64,000 nucleotides of DNA, taken from contig CM075201.1 of NCBI GenBank assembly GCA_037577475.1, forward strand, positions 7,235,501 through 7,299,500, written 5' to 3'. Positions within the stretch are counted from its first letter, which is position 1; each line of letters starts with the position of its first letter. The notes beneath the pieces are model-generated. The model did no database searches and was not told where the DNA came from. It saw only the letters and a list, made by a program, of their open reading frames with translations. The position numbers and the translations under genes were made by a program. The stretch is from Chaunax sp. Z400 (Eukaryota; Chordata; Actinopteri; Lophiiformes; Chaunacidae). Of this stretch, positions 21,900 to 33,759 are shown in pieces.

Positions 21900-24800
21900 C
21901 AAGAAGGAACTCATGATTTCCGATTTAAAAAGTTTCATAATAAAACTTTATCGACTCAAATTTTATATTTCCTCGAGTCGACTAGCATCGTAAAATAAAT
22001 TGTTGGCTAACATGATCAAGTCTCCACTATTTTAGTATGTAACATACAACATAGAATTGTATAAATGTTAATATCAATAAAACAAACATATATCGGGATT
22101 TTATTTTAACATGCTCATGCTAATAAACTTCCGGTTACCGCCTAGATTTCTGTCGCTAGCTTTACGTTTCTCAGTGACGTATCTGTATGCCGTGCATTTT
22201 CTCCTCCCTCTGAACAATTTGCGTCCACTTTGTCTCCGTTACGTCGGCACGCACCTTTCACCATCGTCATCAGCATTAAAATGAGGGTCTGCAGCTCGTG
22301 AAAAAAATATGACCCAGTGTTGGCCTACGTTTATGTAGTCCACATAATATTTATTTAGACCCGCTGCTTAAAGAGTGTTATTTAGAATCAAATCAGTCGC
22401 GGCTCAATATGGAGATGTCTTTGCAGTAGCAAACCTCCTAAATGAAACAGAAAAACCACGAAATTCCCATGGATTTAGATTCCAGTGTGACTGTAAGTCC
22501 CTGTTTGTCTTATAGTGGCCTACATTTTATGCTCATGTAATTTTCTTTAGGTTTTTTTTCTTACTTAAAATACAACACAATTCACTATTAGAATAGTCGT
22601 TATGAGGATATTTTACGTCCAACTTTAGGGGACTATTGCAGAAAGTTTGAATTTATCGCTTACAACCACACCTCTATGGAAAATGTCGTCATGCCGTCGA
22701 TCTTGTGACACTCTCCCATTTCCCTCCACCACTACATTATTGGACAGGAGCCAACAAAGATGACATTTGGAGATCAATGCGATAATTAAAGGATAATAAT
22801 GAAAAAACAATATCTGCCATGCACGTTAATGCATTATCAATAAAATTATATCTATTTATGATCGTTGGTGTATCCTATTTATGTTTCATGTAGAAAATAA
22901 TACAACGATTTCTCTGTCGAACTTTGTAGCCTGCTGCTTCTCGAAATAGGCTCCCCTCCGCTCTCCTACATGCCTGCTGACAACTGGCACAGAGAGAAGT
23001 TGCCACAGAGGAGTTGACAACCTTGTTCACCAATTTAACAAAAAGAAAGAATAAAAACTGGATGTTGGATTACAAAGAAACAGCAGTGGCCCATGGTGTT
23101 CAAGATAAATGAACGGCGACTGGAGTATTGTCTGGCTGAAATAGACCAATAAACGTTCGTCTAGTCTGTTTAAACCATTCATTCGAATTCCCTCGGTGTC
23201 AGATGTGCAGGACAGCAGTGTGTACTATGCGTCTTGATGTGGCCACATGCATGCAGTCAGTGGACTCGGGACGTGGCTTCGTGTTGCGCGCATGAGAGGA
23301 AACACTGACGGCAGTGTCATTTCGACCTTGAAGCAAGGTCATTCAGTCTCTGCTGCAGACACTGCAATTCTACAGGGCTGCATCACACTGCTGCAGAGAC
23401 TTTATTATCGTCAGAGGCAAAAGCGGCCATGCTGAATTCATTAGATTCATACAAAAGCCGGAAAACTGGATTGGCTATAAACAGTTGTGTTGAAGATTCA
23501 CTGCACTGTAACTACAGCTGACGGTGTGTTGTCGCTAAGGGTTGAACAATGTAGAGTCGAGGAGTAGAAACACACGGTGAACGCCAGCTGGGGTCCCCAG
23601 GGTGCTCCTTAAACCAAGTCCTGACCTCAGACAGGTGTCAGCTAATAGGCTACATACTAAGAAACTTTTCTGGCTGTCTTACACAAATAGCACTGGGCAC
23701 TGCATCAGTGAGTCATAGATAGAGAATGAGACGGAGAACAGTCTCCACCTATTCTATAAACACCTTAATCAGTATAGAATCATGTTTAGCAGCCTCTGGT
23801 CGACTGAATACAGGGTTATTTCTTAGGATTTAACCTAGAAACACAGTGTTCTTCAGTGTCAGTTCGTCTTGATCCACAGCCAATCAATATAGATGATTTG
23901 GCTGTTATTGATTATTGATATTTCTAAAAAAACAACAAAAAAACAGAAAAGCCTAATGTCTGTATTGCTACATTCACACGTCCTCTTATACTGCATTTCT
24001 ATTAGATTTAAAAAGAAATCTCACCTAAACAGGATTTACATTGTGCTAATTTACAATAGTTATCAATAGTAAAGTCAGCAGGCTATCTGCAGCCATTTTT
24101 AGATCAGACCATCATTACTTGATAATGTCACCAGGCTACAACTTAGGAAGTATCAGGCCACTGAAATGACTAACTGAGGTTTTGTCTATGATGTCTCATC
24201 CAGTTGACCCATTTATGAACGATAAAAATTTCCCCATTATGCAGCAGCTCCAGGATCTGTCTCTAAATGATATGATCACTACAGTCTGTGTCACTCAGCT
24301 GACGAAAACGCAAAATTGCTGAAAGAACATGCTTGGATTCTATTTGAGGGTGGATTTTCCCTTTAACTCCGGGTTGTGAGTAACCTACATCAGCACTTCA
24401 ACCCAAACACTACCTGTTATGTTCCCTCTAGTGGCAGCGTCGGGCCACTGCAGCAACGGTGCTGATGACGTTATAGCAGCTGTGCGTGTCCTCCAGTAAA
24501 AGGTCACCCATTGCCACAGTACATCACCACCGGATGACTTCAATGCAGTGCCCTTTATTTTTACATATCACACAGGAAAGTGTCAGATTTCCAATGGGTA
24601 GAAGAATATTTACCTTCTTTTTGGTCCATTTAAGCTTGTTGAAAATAAAATTTTCATGATATTAAGGCCTTCCTTTCTTTTTTTGATAACGGCGACAAAG
24701 AATTACAGTACAGCCACAGTTTTCTGTTGCACCATGTTTGTCCTTGGTGCCAATTTCAAATAGGAACACCAAGCTTGAGTTTCCAGTGGAGTATCACTTA

Positions 24801-25698
24801 CACGGATCAACTGAGGACCAACAGCTCATGCTAAAAGGGCCATATTGACAACTTGAAGGGCATTTGTACAGTACCTCCACAATGCAGTACCATATTTATA
24901 TTATTCAGACCATGCTTGGCCTGTCTTCATCAATCTAAAATAAAACAAAAGGCTTTCTAAAAAGCATTTTTTTAAAGCTTTCTTAACCCGATAGACTGAT
25001 GAAATAAAACATTAAATATATTTGTACTGCTTTCAATTGAGTATATGTCAAAATAGACATCAATAAGGTTTTGCAAATTATTGAATTCTGTTTAATTTTT
25101 TACACAGCTTTACAACTTGGGCCTCAAAGCACGTCTGTGGCTACATTTAACCTGAAAAAGCCGCCTGCATATCAGCAGATGTTTGATCATGTTACCCTAA
25201 ATATGTTATTACTTTTTGTCTGAATATAATAACTATTAATACGTAATATATTTTCTAAAAAGCTCCCAAAATGTAAAAGTGATTCCCCTTGCCCTTTTGC
25301 CAATCCAGGTGGTTTTTAGTTGGAAATCTTGTAGGTGTTAAGGAACAATTGTACATGATGACAAAGGTAGCATCTAGGGTTTCCACAGATAATCCTTATA
25401 AAGTGACCCTGCATATTGGGCACTGTGGAAACTGCACGTGATCCAGGTTTTCAGTGGCTGCATGATTGCTTTTGGTATCTGGAGAAACATTGAAGGCTTC
25501 CACTGCGATTCAACTTGACATAATTTACCTTAGAAATGTTGACCTACTTTAATTGAGCATGTCATTCACAGACCAGGGCACAAACTGGCATGTTATGATA
25601 AAAATCAAGTTCCCCGGAGAACCTCATACGTCGGGCAGTATCTTGTAAAGGTATGTTAAACATGCTTGTAAACACAGAACTACTTTCATTAAACAATC
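21900..25698. other. Intergenic region between kcnk4 and esrra
   Basis: No recognised gene. CpG-rich sequence continues to about 22300. A plus-strand ATG frame of 17 codons ends at a consensus donor near 22493 but has no partner exon that I can identify. The remainder is AT-rich with scattered short open frames. In human the interval between KCNK4 and ESRRA holds CATSPERZ; I see nothing resembling it. Confidence 0.4.
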
Positions 25699-25704
25699 TT
25701 TATT
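25699..25704 (-). promoter_or_regulatory. kcnk4: kcnk4 polyadenylation signal (AATAAA)
   Basis: Plus-strand TTTATT, i.e. AATAAA on the coding strand, 455 bases beyond the kcnk4 stop codon. It defines a plausible 3' UTR of about 470 bases. Confidence 0.55.
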
Positions 25705-26158
25705 GCATACATATAGTACAATAGGATTAGGATTCAGGCATCAAAATGCAAATATCATGGTTGTAGACAGTATTTAAAAAAGTTTTGTTCAATAACAAAA
25801 TGTACAAGAGCCTGTTTGGTACAAGTTTAATTGTTGGCAGGATTCAAGAGTCACTGTCTCAGTGTAAGGCCAGAACCCTCATGTTGAAATAGTGGTAGTG
25901 CATTTCTGTCTTGGCCCTGTAGAGGGCAGTAACTCCTCAAAAGTGATGGGAGCACGGGCAAAAAAATCACTTCATTATCTTTGACTGAGGCATACACACT
26001 CACATGCTAAGAGCAATAAATGCAAACCACAAGTGGCTAAGGCTTCTGCAACATGTTTTCATCAAGCAGTACATATGCATAGATACAAGGCAAGGCAGAT
26101 CTAAGACCTCTCAAATCAATTCTTGTGCTAGCAGTGCAGTTTGTAATCAGCTTCGATC

Positions 26159-27699
26159 TTAAGGCTGCAGTGGTAGATCTGGAACTGGTTTTGTGTTTCC
26201 ATTGTGTTCCTTCTTGACATGATTGGAGCAGTTGACTTTGGGGGTTCTCTGTGGAACAGGTTTTCTTTGGCGTCTCCTCTTGGGCTGACGTGAGCGGGCA
26301 GAATTGGGTTGTGCTGCATCCAGCAGAGCATTCAAATGCAGTTTCCCACTCTGGGCATCTGAAGACTCATCAATAAATGCAAGGTTCTCACCAAAGAAGT
26401 CTAGAGGCTGAGACAGGTGAGGATCTGGAGGAGTCTCCTCTGTTCCAGGCTCTGCATTTTTTTCTTCAGGCACTCGCTCTGTCTGAGTGGCCTGAGACTC
26501 TGTTTCTGATTCAGATCCTGATTCGTAAGAGGAGGAGGAGGAGTAAGAGGAGTAAGAGCCAGACTCTGTCTGACTATCATGCTGCTCTTCTTTCCCTTCA
26601 TGGTCGCCAGTAGCTGGCACATTGCGACCATGGCTGCGAGGCCCATGGCGGCGCTTTCGGCGACGCCGTCTGAAGGGGTCATCAATTTTTCCTGGAATGC
26701 GAAAATCCACCGACATATTATGTATGTTTTGAGTCCAGTCAGTGGCATGGGCTCGAAGTTCCTCCATCTAAGAGAAGGCGATAAATCCAGAGATGATGAA
26801 AGGTAGTGGTAAAGACATGATAAAAGCAGATATAAGAGAAGAAGTACCTCAGCTCTCGTCTTTTTAGACAGAACCCGAAGCCAGTTGCCAATCATTGAGA
26901 GGACAGATGCAAAGTAGGCAAGACCCAGTAAGATCCAGAACCACACCAGAGGCTTATACCAGTGGTCACTACCCTCATTTCCAGAACCTTTGAGAAGGTA
27001 CAAAGACACAACATACAGTAGCAGTGGGTACAGACAACACATCTATATGTCCACCCTTTTCTATGACATAAGTAAACATTTAACTCAAGAGATACTAAAG
27101 AGCAGATGAGATGATGAATAATTCATCTGTTACATAAAAAAAATCCTGAATAATTGATGATTTAAATGAAAAATGTCTCTGCTGAGTGAACTTAATGCAA
27201 TGCAACTATTTCTGACTAATTAAGTCATAACAGCAACTCATCTGCAGATCAATAAATTCAAGTCAGATATTAAAAAAATCACACTGTTTTCACTTCAAAT
27301 GCCTTGCACAAATGGGGAAATTTCCTGAGTCAATTTTTATTGGTCTGTATATTAAAGAAAGATGTCAGGCTATTAGTGGTGTGTATAGAGTCCAGGTCCC
27401 TCTCTTAAGCAGGATTTCCCTAAAAAGCAATGTATATAGTTATACAAAAGTTAATCATTTTAAATCATCACTTAAACCCCCCTAGACGTTTTTGAAGGTG
27501 TATTTATTTATATATTATGCTGTGTTAGGGACATTTCTGAGCAGTCGATGTGTAGAACGCAGCTTATAACAGCTCAAGGCTGGCACTCCATTAATATTTG
27601 GTCAGGTTACATGTCTGTCTCCCCGCTGCTCTCAGTCTCACATGAAGAGCTGCAGGTCTGTGTGTCTTGTGAGTCTTTTAACTGAGGGTGGGGCTGAGC

Positions 27700-27782
<83 letters not shown>

Positions 27783-30700
27783 CAAAGAGGCAAAAAAAAG
27801 AAAAGAAGAAGAAAGACATATAAAATGATCAAACTGCATTCATAATTAAACAAACTGACAATGCAGCACCTTCCTGCAGGGTTGTGTGGAGGTGTGTGTA
27901 TGTTCGTTTGTCCTTTAGTTACCACTGTGAAACAAAGAGAATGCAACATTTAACATCTCTGATTCACTGTTTTCTTCTTTAGGGCTGCTCCCTCTCTAAC
28001 TCATTTCACCTTGTTTAGGTGCCTATTGAAGAGTGGATAAACAAATACACTGTTAAAATGGGACCATTATCTATCATTTATATATTTTGTATCTAAGCAT
28101 CATAATGCGTATCAATTGAGGGACCTTCTTATTTTTGAGGGTATCAGGCATAATAGTAAAGTCTAGTCTAGGGAAAACGGTGCCTCTTTGTCATGTTCCA
28201 TCAGAGCCTGTGCACATCTCTGTCAGGGTATGTTAAGAAACAAGTGGGTGACTGATTAACGGTCGTATACCTGCAACATAGTCTCCAAACCCCACTGTTG
28301 TCAGGGTGATAACTACAAAGTAGGCTGATTCCAGAAGAGTCCACCTCTCCACCTCTTGGAAAACCAGAATAGGCACCGCAACAAAGAGCAGGCAACCCAG
28401 CAAGATGGAGAGGACGGCTGAGATCACTCGCACAATGGTTGGACTAATTCTCCATTTCTGTCAGCAAGGTGAAACAACACAGTGGGATGAGACAAATGAA
28501 GGGAAGTATGTATAGTGCAAGTAAAGAAGACACTGGAAGCTTGGTTTAGACTCTGACCAGGAAGAGAGTCTCTATTTTGGCAACGGTTTTTCTCAGCCCA
28601 GTGCCCAGATGGTCTCCGACTCCAGCAAGGAGGATACCAAACATCGGGATGCCCACCAGTGCATAGAAAATGCAGAACAGCTGCCCTCCTTCTGTCTTGG
28701 GTGAAGTGTTTCCAAAACCTGCACATGCGGGGTCAAAGATGGAGGAGTAGAAGACACTAAATATAAAGATGAGAAATTAACAGACTCCAGCGAAAACATT
28801 TTCATCCAAATTTTATTTTGGTCGTCTCAATGGTCTTTTACTGGACACTCACCAATTGTTGTGATGATTGTCCCTGAGAAAAAAAAGGCACTAGCCAAAT
28901 CCCATCGGCTGACAAAGGTGATGTTGCTGCTGGGATCCACGCCCGCACCGACAGCCTCCACCACTTCCTGGGATGAGAAAAGAGAAGAGTTCAGTGTTCT
29001 GCTGACAAAACAGTTCAGTAATCGATGTTTAATATGACATGAAGAAATGTGGAAATGTATCAACAATTAGTCTGTTCTCTAGTAAATCATCATTATCTAC
29101 TGTGTAGTCATCCATTTGGAATTATTAGGGAAGTACTTATTAATGATTCATCAATTATCAAGTCGTTCCTGATTAGTACCTGTTATATTTCTTTACATTC
29201 TTAACAAAGCTTTATTCATGATTTATCAATTCTTAATTACTTCTTCTGAGGAGCACATTTTTTCACTAATGACCGTTTGTTGGTTTGGTGGTTGGTGGTT
29301 TGGTGGTTTGTCAGCAGGATTATGCTGCTCAAAAAGAACTGAACAGATTTCCATGAAGCTTGGTGAGAGGATGGGTCTTGGCCGGAATAGAATGTTTGTG
29401 TGGATCCAGGATTTCTTTCCTATAACATTGTTTTTTTTTTAACATCTTCTTTAAATTTTCAGGGTATAATGCATGGATCTTGATTAAAAAAAATATCAGG
29501 TAGGGGGGGTTGATGTCTATCCGGTGCTGCATCCACTAGATTTAAATGGTTGGCTGTTATAAATGCAGTAACCTTAAATTATGGTTACAGGGCTATGAGA
29601 TTGATTTGGGATAGGGCTTAAAAGGATTCAAAGGGACTGTTGGACCTTGGTAGAGGTATACGCTCTTTTGAGTGCCGCTATAGATAAGGCATCATTTGTT
29701 CCTCATTTGTTTGTTAGTGGTAAGTTACTCAAAATTGTGTGTACCTTACTATATGTGTTATTTAGTACTTTATCATCAGTTGCAGGGCTTTAGGTTCACC
29801 AGCTCTGTTTGAAATGCTGCACTGTATAAAATGCATTGTCACTGCTTCAGCAGCAGACGGTCAGCAACAAAGAAGTGACTGGTGACGTACAACTGTGAGG
29901 GCTTCATTCTGTCCTGAGTGTGTAGAACCACTGCCAGCACAGATAATCTAATTCTGGCTAATTTTAATCTAGTTATGTGTTTTGTGTCTGCTAGTACTTA
30001 GAGAAATTTGTCAAGTCTGAATTTAAAACTGACTGTAATGAAATTGTGATTGAATATCGTCTCTGCAGACATTATTATGTTAGATGCTATGATCACAGAG
30101 ACATGGCTGTGTGCGGTTAAAACTGTCTGTTGGATTGATGCCATCGGTCTTGAGAAAAACGATTGGTAATGTTTTCCAAATCCAGTTGTGTATAAATTAG
30201 TTAATTACTCACCTAATTAATAAAAGAATTGCCAAGAGGTATAATCCGTTTTGAGTCGTGGAATGTCATTTCATTTCAAATGACCATTAGTTAGTTAGTA
30301 TTTCATTTATTCACCTTTTATAAAATGCTACATATAAAAATGTTTAATTCTTTGTGTTTCACACATCATCATTCTTTCTTTTAAGTTATTTTTTTGTGGT
30401 ATTTTATGCCTTTAATGTATAGGACAGCCAAAGACAGGAAATGTGGGAGAGAGAGTGGGGTTAAGACATGCGGAAAATGGCCATTGGTCGGAATCGAACC
30501 CGCACTGACCGCTAGAGGACTATAGCCTCGATACACTCTAACCACTGCGCTATCTGAGCCACAATCATCACTCTTCTTCTTCATAAAAAGTGTAATCAGA
30601 GAACTTGTTTCACTTTACAAAAGAAAATATATGTAGATGGTTATAAATGTACAAGAAAAATAATTACTTTTTAATGAGTGACCAGATAACCAGAGTGATC

Positions 30701-33700
30701 ACATCGACTGTAAGAATAAAATGTGGTAATGAAAAATAATTTTTACTCCTCAACTAGCTCACATTAAAGAAAATAATTTGCCGAAATATTTAAATTCGGA
30801 GGTTCATGTGCACCCATGTGCACATCAGACTCGGTGCAGTCTGTGCACCACAGCAGAGAGTTTCTCTGAAGTCAGTAAAAACACACATTGTCAAATTATA
30901 TTCTTTCAGACCATTTAGCTGCATCAGCCGCATCAGCTTTCATCTGATTCATTTACAGCTTGATCAGTTAATCAGGGTGAGAAAAGGATCTCGCAGCATT
31001 ATTCTCTGACACACAGCTGGAGGACCAGCACTGAAGACTGGCTCAACCACACAGTCACACTTGCACGCCAGCTATGTCATATATAAAACCACCATTCTAC
31101 CTATTATCAACCATCAATAGCAAGTGGTAGAAAATGTATGACTGTCCTGGAGTGACATTGAGGCACGAGATATAACATCTCCTATAACTCAAGTTGAAAA
31201 CATGTTAGGAAGGAACATCAGCTGACATTGGTTCAGTGTAACCTGAGCTACAATGTTGCTACAGAACGACATCTGAAGAATGACTTTATAACAGCTGCCT
31301 AGATCACCCTGTATAAGATGACTTCAGTTCTTATGTTAGCTCAGAAGGTGAACATGTGTTCAGGTTTTTATGAGTTATGAGTTTTTATGCTATAGTCCAA
31401 GCTCTATCTATCTATCTATCTATCATCTATCTATCTATCTATCTATCTATCTGTCTATCTATCTTTCTATCTTATACAACTTATTCTGGAGCGAGAACAA
31501 ACATCTCAGGACCACAGCAGGGTTGCCAACCTGGCTTGTCACGCTCAACCGATCCATAGATCAGCTTTCATGCGCTTACACACACAAACACAAGCTGCAC
31601 TAGACTCATCCATCCTTACATAGCTACTCTACCAACACCTGTTGGCTGGCCTACAGTCATGCTCTACCGCTCCACATTCTAACAGAGAGCTTCACCGCCA
31701 GAGCCAAACACTATATAAATCTGAGATTTCATCCTGAGGACCAGCAAAACTAAACATAAGTTGTTCTGTCAGAGTCAGCCGAGCTCTTGATGAATATAAA
31801 ATGTGAAGCAGAGACACTTTTCGGTCAGACACCAGGACAAACATGATTTCTGCGAAGACATAGTCAGAGACTCTAGGTTCAGGTCCTTTTTGGAGAATTC
31901 TTCCAGCAACAAACTGACTGTGCGCTTTTGCCTACACAATTTGTAGGTGCAGTTACTAAGACCCTGATGCATGATGGATAAGAGTAGAAAATTTCACCTT
32001 GAATGGTGAAAAGCAAAATGCAAGTTGTGGTCCCACAAAAACAGCTTTAACGCTAGAGTGGGGAGGATGAAGTGACTCACAGCCTGAGGAAAGAAGCCGC
32101 GCTGTGGTCTGGTCATAAGGCAGCGGATAGTTCTGTATCGCATGTCAGATGGCAGCGGAGTGATCAGGGTGTGGCTTGGAAGGGTGATGTCTTCGAGCAT
32201 CCTTTGGACTCTGCACAGAAATACTCGACTCACCAATATCACAGATGCTCAATAATCGCCCACTGCAGATACAGTCATATCTAAGCTTTCTTTACCAGGG
32301 TGGGGATGTGACATGACCATGACAGGTCATGTGATGCTGTGTTGCTGACTTCAGGCCAAGAACAGAGTTGGGTGTTTTCCTCCAACTTTGTCTAAAATTA
32401 ATGATCAGCTCTTCGAAAACGTTCAGCAGTAGGTCATTCTCTGTGCACCACTATACAGGATTGTTGATTTCCTGCTGATATGAATTATCACTGTTGTTTG
32501 TAATCTAGCTGATTATGGCGATGTCATCTGCAAACTTCACCACTGAGTTCTCCTCATGTCTGAGAATGCAGTCATGGGTGTACAGTGTGAACAGTAGGGG
32601 GCTGAGCACCCAGCCCTGTGGGACTCCAACGTTCAACACTAGGGTGGAGGAGGTGTGGCTGTCAAATCCAAAATATACGTGGTCTGTTTGTGAGGAAGTT
32701 CAATATCCACTTGTAAAGTGTGGTACTCAAGTGCCATGTTTCGCTTCATGGGGAGATCGTATTGAACATTAAAACATTTAGCATGTCCGCATTGAAATGC
32801 TAAATATTTTTTGTTTAGTCACTTTACCCCAAAATGCTTCCAATAATGTAAAAAATTACCTCATTCATGAGAATCTCTATCTGAGTCACGTCAGAGAGAT
32901 TTCCATCGTTAATGGTGGCTGTTTAACAACGAAGAAAGCAGCTCCCATGACCCCACAGTATGGCTTTTCATTTTAGTGTTTATTGAGACACCCCTCGCAG
33001 CAGAAGTCACATAATGTGCATTGAATGTTGAACTGAAACCAACAAACAATATTCTGAAAATATTGTTTGAAAATACATCACAAAATACATTATAGTTTAC
33101 TACAATCTGTTTTTATATTAATGTCTAACCTTAGGATTGGGACCTCCAAAGCACTCCCAATCTAATACGGGATCACAAGGATGTATGTGATAAGACACAA
33201 AACACTAAATATAACCATTTTGTCAAATATTGTATATGTTTACATTTACCTATTTAGGCCTGCAATAAATCTTCAAATGACATGAACTGTTGAGGAAAAT
33301 CACTAGAATAAATGCTCACAACTCATCAAAGGCTAAAATATGATGAGGCATGGCATACAGATATTCCTTCAGTAAAGAAAGGAGGGAACCTCTGCTTTAG
33401 GCAGCACAAAATTGACACTAATGTGATTGTGGTGTGTCACTAATATTCTCAAGCCCATTTATATCCTGAGAAAACAATAGGAAGAGGGAAAGAGTATCTT
33501 AGCTGTCCCACAGAGACTACACCACTGATAGGTGATTGTTCATCTGGTAAACACTTAAAACCTGCTGTACCTCTATAAGGTCCTGTAGGTTGTCTTGGCC
33601 GACGCATGTGAAGTTTAACAAGAAGTCTTGTCGGGTTCCCTGCAGCTGCATGTGTTTGTCCTTCTCTGTTGTAGACTCCAAGGTGCGAAACACCACAGCT

Positions 33701-33759
33701 CCGAGCACCAAGTACAGAAGCACCCCCGTCAATATGCCAAGCAGGGTGGAGCAGCGCAT
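26159..33759 (-). CDS. kcnk4: Two-pore-domain K+ channel TRAAK-like (KCNK4), 6 coding exons from the conserved start
   Basis: Plasma-membrane background K+ channel; the mammalian orthologue is mechano- and lipid-gated and works as a dimer. Exons (minus): 33759-33571, 28967-28853, 28718-28558, 28457-28271, 26987-26848, 26767-26159, all in phase; 466 aa (human 393). M1 is residues 5-24. The extracellular cap has sequons N49-F-T and N78-I-T and cap Cys52. The first selectivity filter is TIGFG at 100-104 and the second TVGFG at 209-213. M4 (VWFWILLGLAYFASVL) is followed by KKTRAEMEELRAHATDW, the proximal C-tail that couples TREK/TRAAK channels to stretch, pH and lipids. The long C-tail is basic then Ser/Glu-rich, and contains ENLAFIDESSDAQSG, nearly identical to TRAAK. 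The frame is open upstream of this ATG into another exon (34255-34126), so the true start may be earlier. Confidence 0.95.
27703..27778. repeat. (AC)38 microsatellite
   Basis: Uninterrupted AC/GT dinucleotide tract of 76 bases inside the kcnk4 intron between the second-pore exon and the M4 exon. The 60-100-codon open frames crossing it are artefacts of the repeat. Likely to be length-polymorphic. Confidence 0.98.
29215..29690 (+). mobile_element. Teleost interspersed repeat (copy in kcnk4 intron)
   Basis: Contains the chain TTTGTCAGCAGGATTATG, GAACAGATTTCCATGAAGC, a GGTGAGAGGATGG block, GGATCCAGG, ATAATGCATGGATCTTGAT, ATTTAAATGG and TGGTAGAGGTATACGCTC. The same ordered blocks occur at 40225-40640 and, partly, at 42430-42720 and 13980-14032, and inverted at 40740-40870. 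This is a family widespread in teleosts; I cannot assign the class. Confidence 0.6.
30400..30562 (-). mobile_element. tRNA-derived SINE
   Basis: Read on the minus strand the head is tRNA-like: an A-box-like TAGCGCAGTGG (30552-30542) and a perfect B box GGTTCGATTCC (30500-30490), spaced as in a tRNA. It continues into a tail with CCCACTCTCTCTCCCACATT and CCTGTCTTTGGCTGTCC, the common teleost SINE body. It is not a functional tRNA gene, because no cloverleaf with a paired acceptor stem is evident. Confidence 0.7.
31403..31472. repeat. (ATCT)n microsatellite
   Basis: About seventeen tetranucleotide units with two interruptions (ATC and TGTC/TTTC variants). Open frames reading as YLSIYLSI repeats come from this tract and are not genes. 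Confidence 0.95.
32070..32770 (-). mobile_element. LINE reverse-transcriptase fragment(s), antisense in plus orientation
   Basis: Read on the minus strand, about 32636-32505 encodes GVPQGWVLSPLLFTLYTHDC followed by a spacer and VKFADDIAII, the classic non-LTR reverse-transcriptase block with the FADD active-site motif, then a stop. A second block at 32070-32225 (AAGCCGCGCTGTGGTCTGG, GCATGTCAGATGGCAGCGG) resembles a fish LINE segment that often accompanies it. The coding frame is truncated and broken. It lies in the kcnk4 intron, in the same orientation as the gene. Confidence 0.7.

Larger units (their letters stand above)
28968..33570 (-). other. kcnk4: kcnk4 first coding-side intron, repeat-rich
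   Basis: A 4.6-kb intron between the M1 exon and the first-pore exon. It holds an interspersed repeat (29.2-29.7 kb), a tRNA-headed SINE (30.4-30.56 kb), an ATCT microsatellite (31.4 kb), minus-strand LINE fragments (32.07-32.77 kb) and a possible alternative exon (32860-32918). The rest shows nothing recognisable. Confidence 0.6.

Noticed and set aside
26401..27042. 213-codon minus-strand frame overlapping the kcnk4 tail
   Set aside because: It is the kcnk4 M4 exon reading through its intron and continuing in the wrong frame of the last exon. The spliced frame gives the conserved C-tail instead.
27607..27949. Frames rich in Cys-Val and Thr-His repeats
   Set aside because: They are translations of the AC dinucleotide repeat.
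30481..30562. Possible tRNA gene on the minus strand
   Set aside because: A and B boxes are present, but the acceptor stem does not pair and the sequence runs into a SINE body, so it is a SINE head.
31370..31603. Frames reading YLSIYLSI repeats
   Set aside because: They are translations of the ATCT tetranucleotide repeat.
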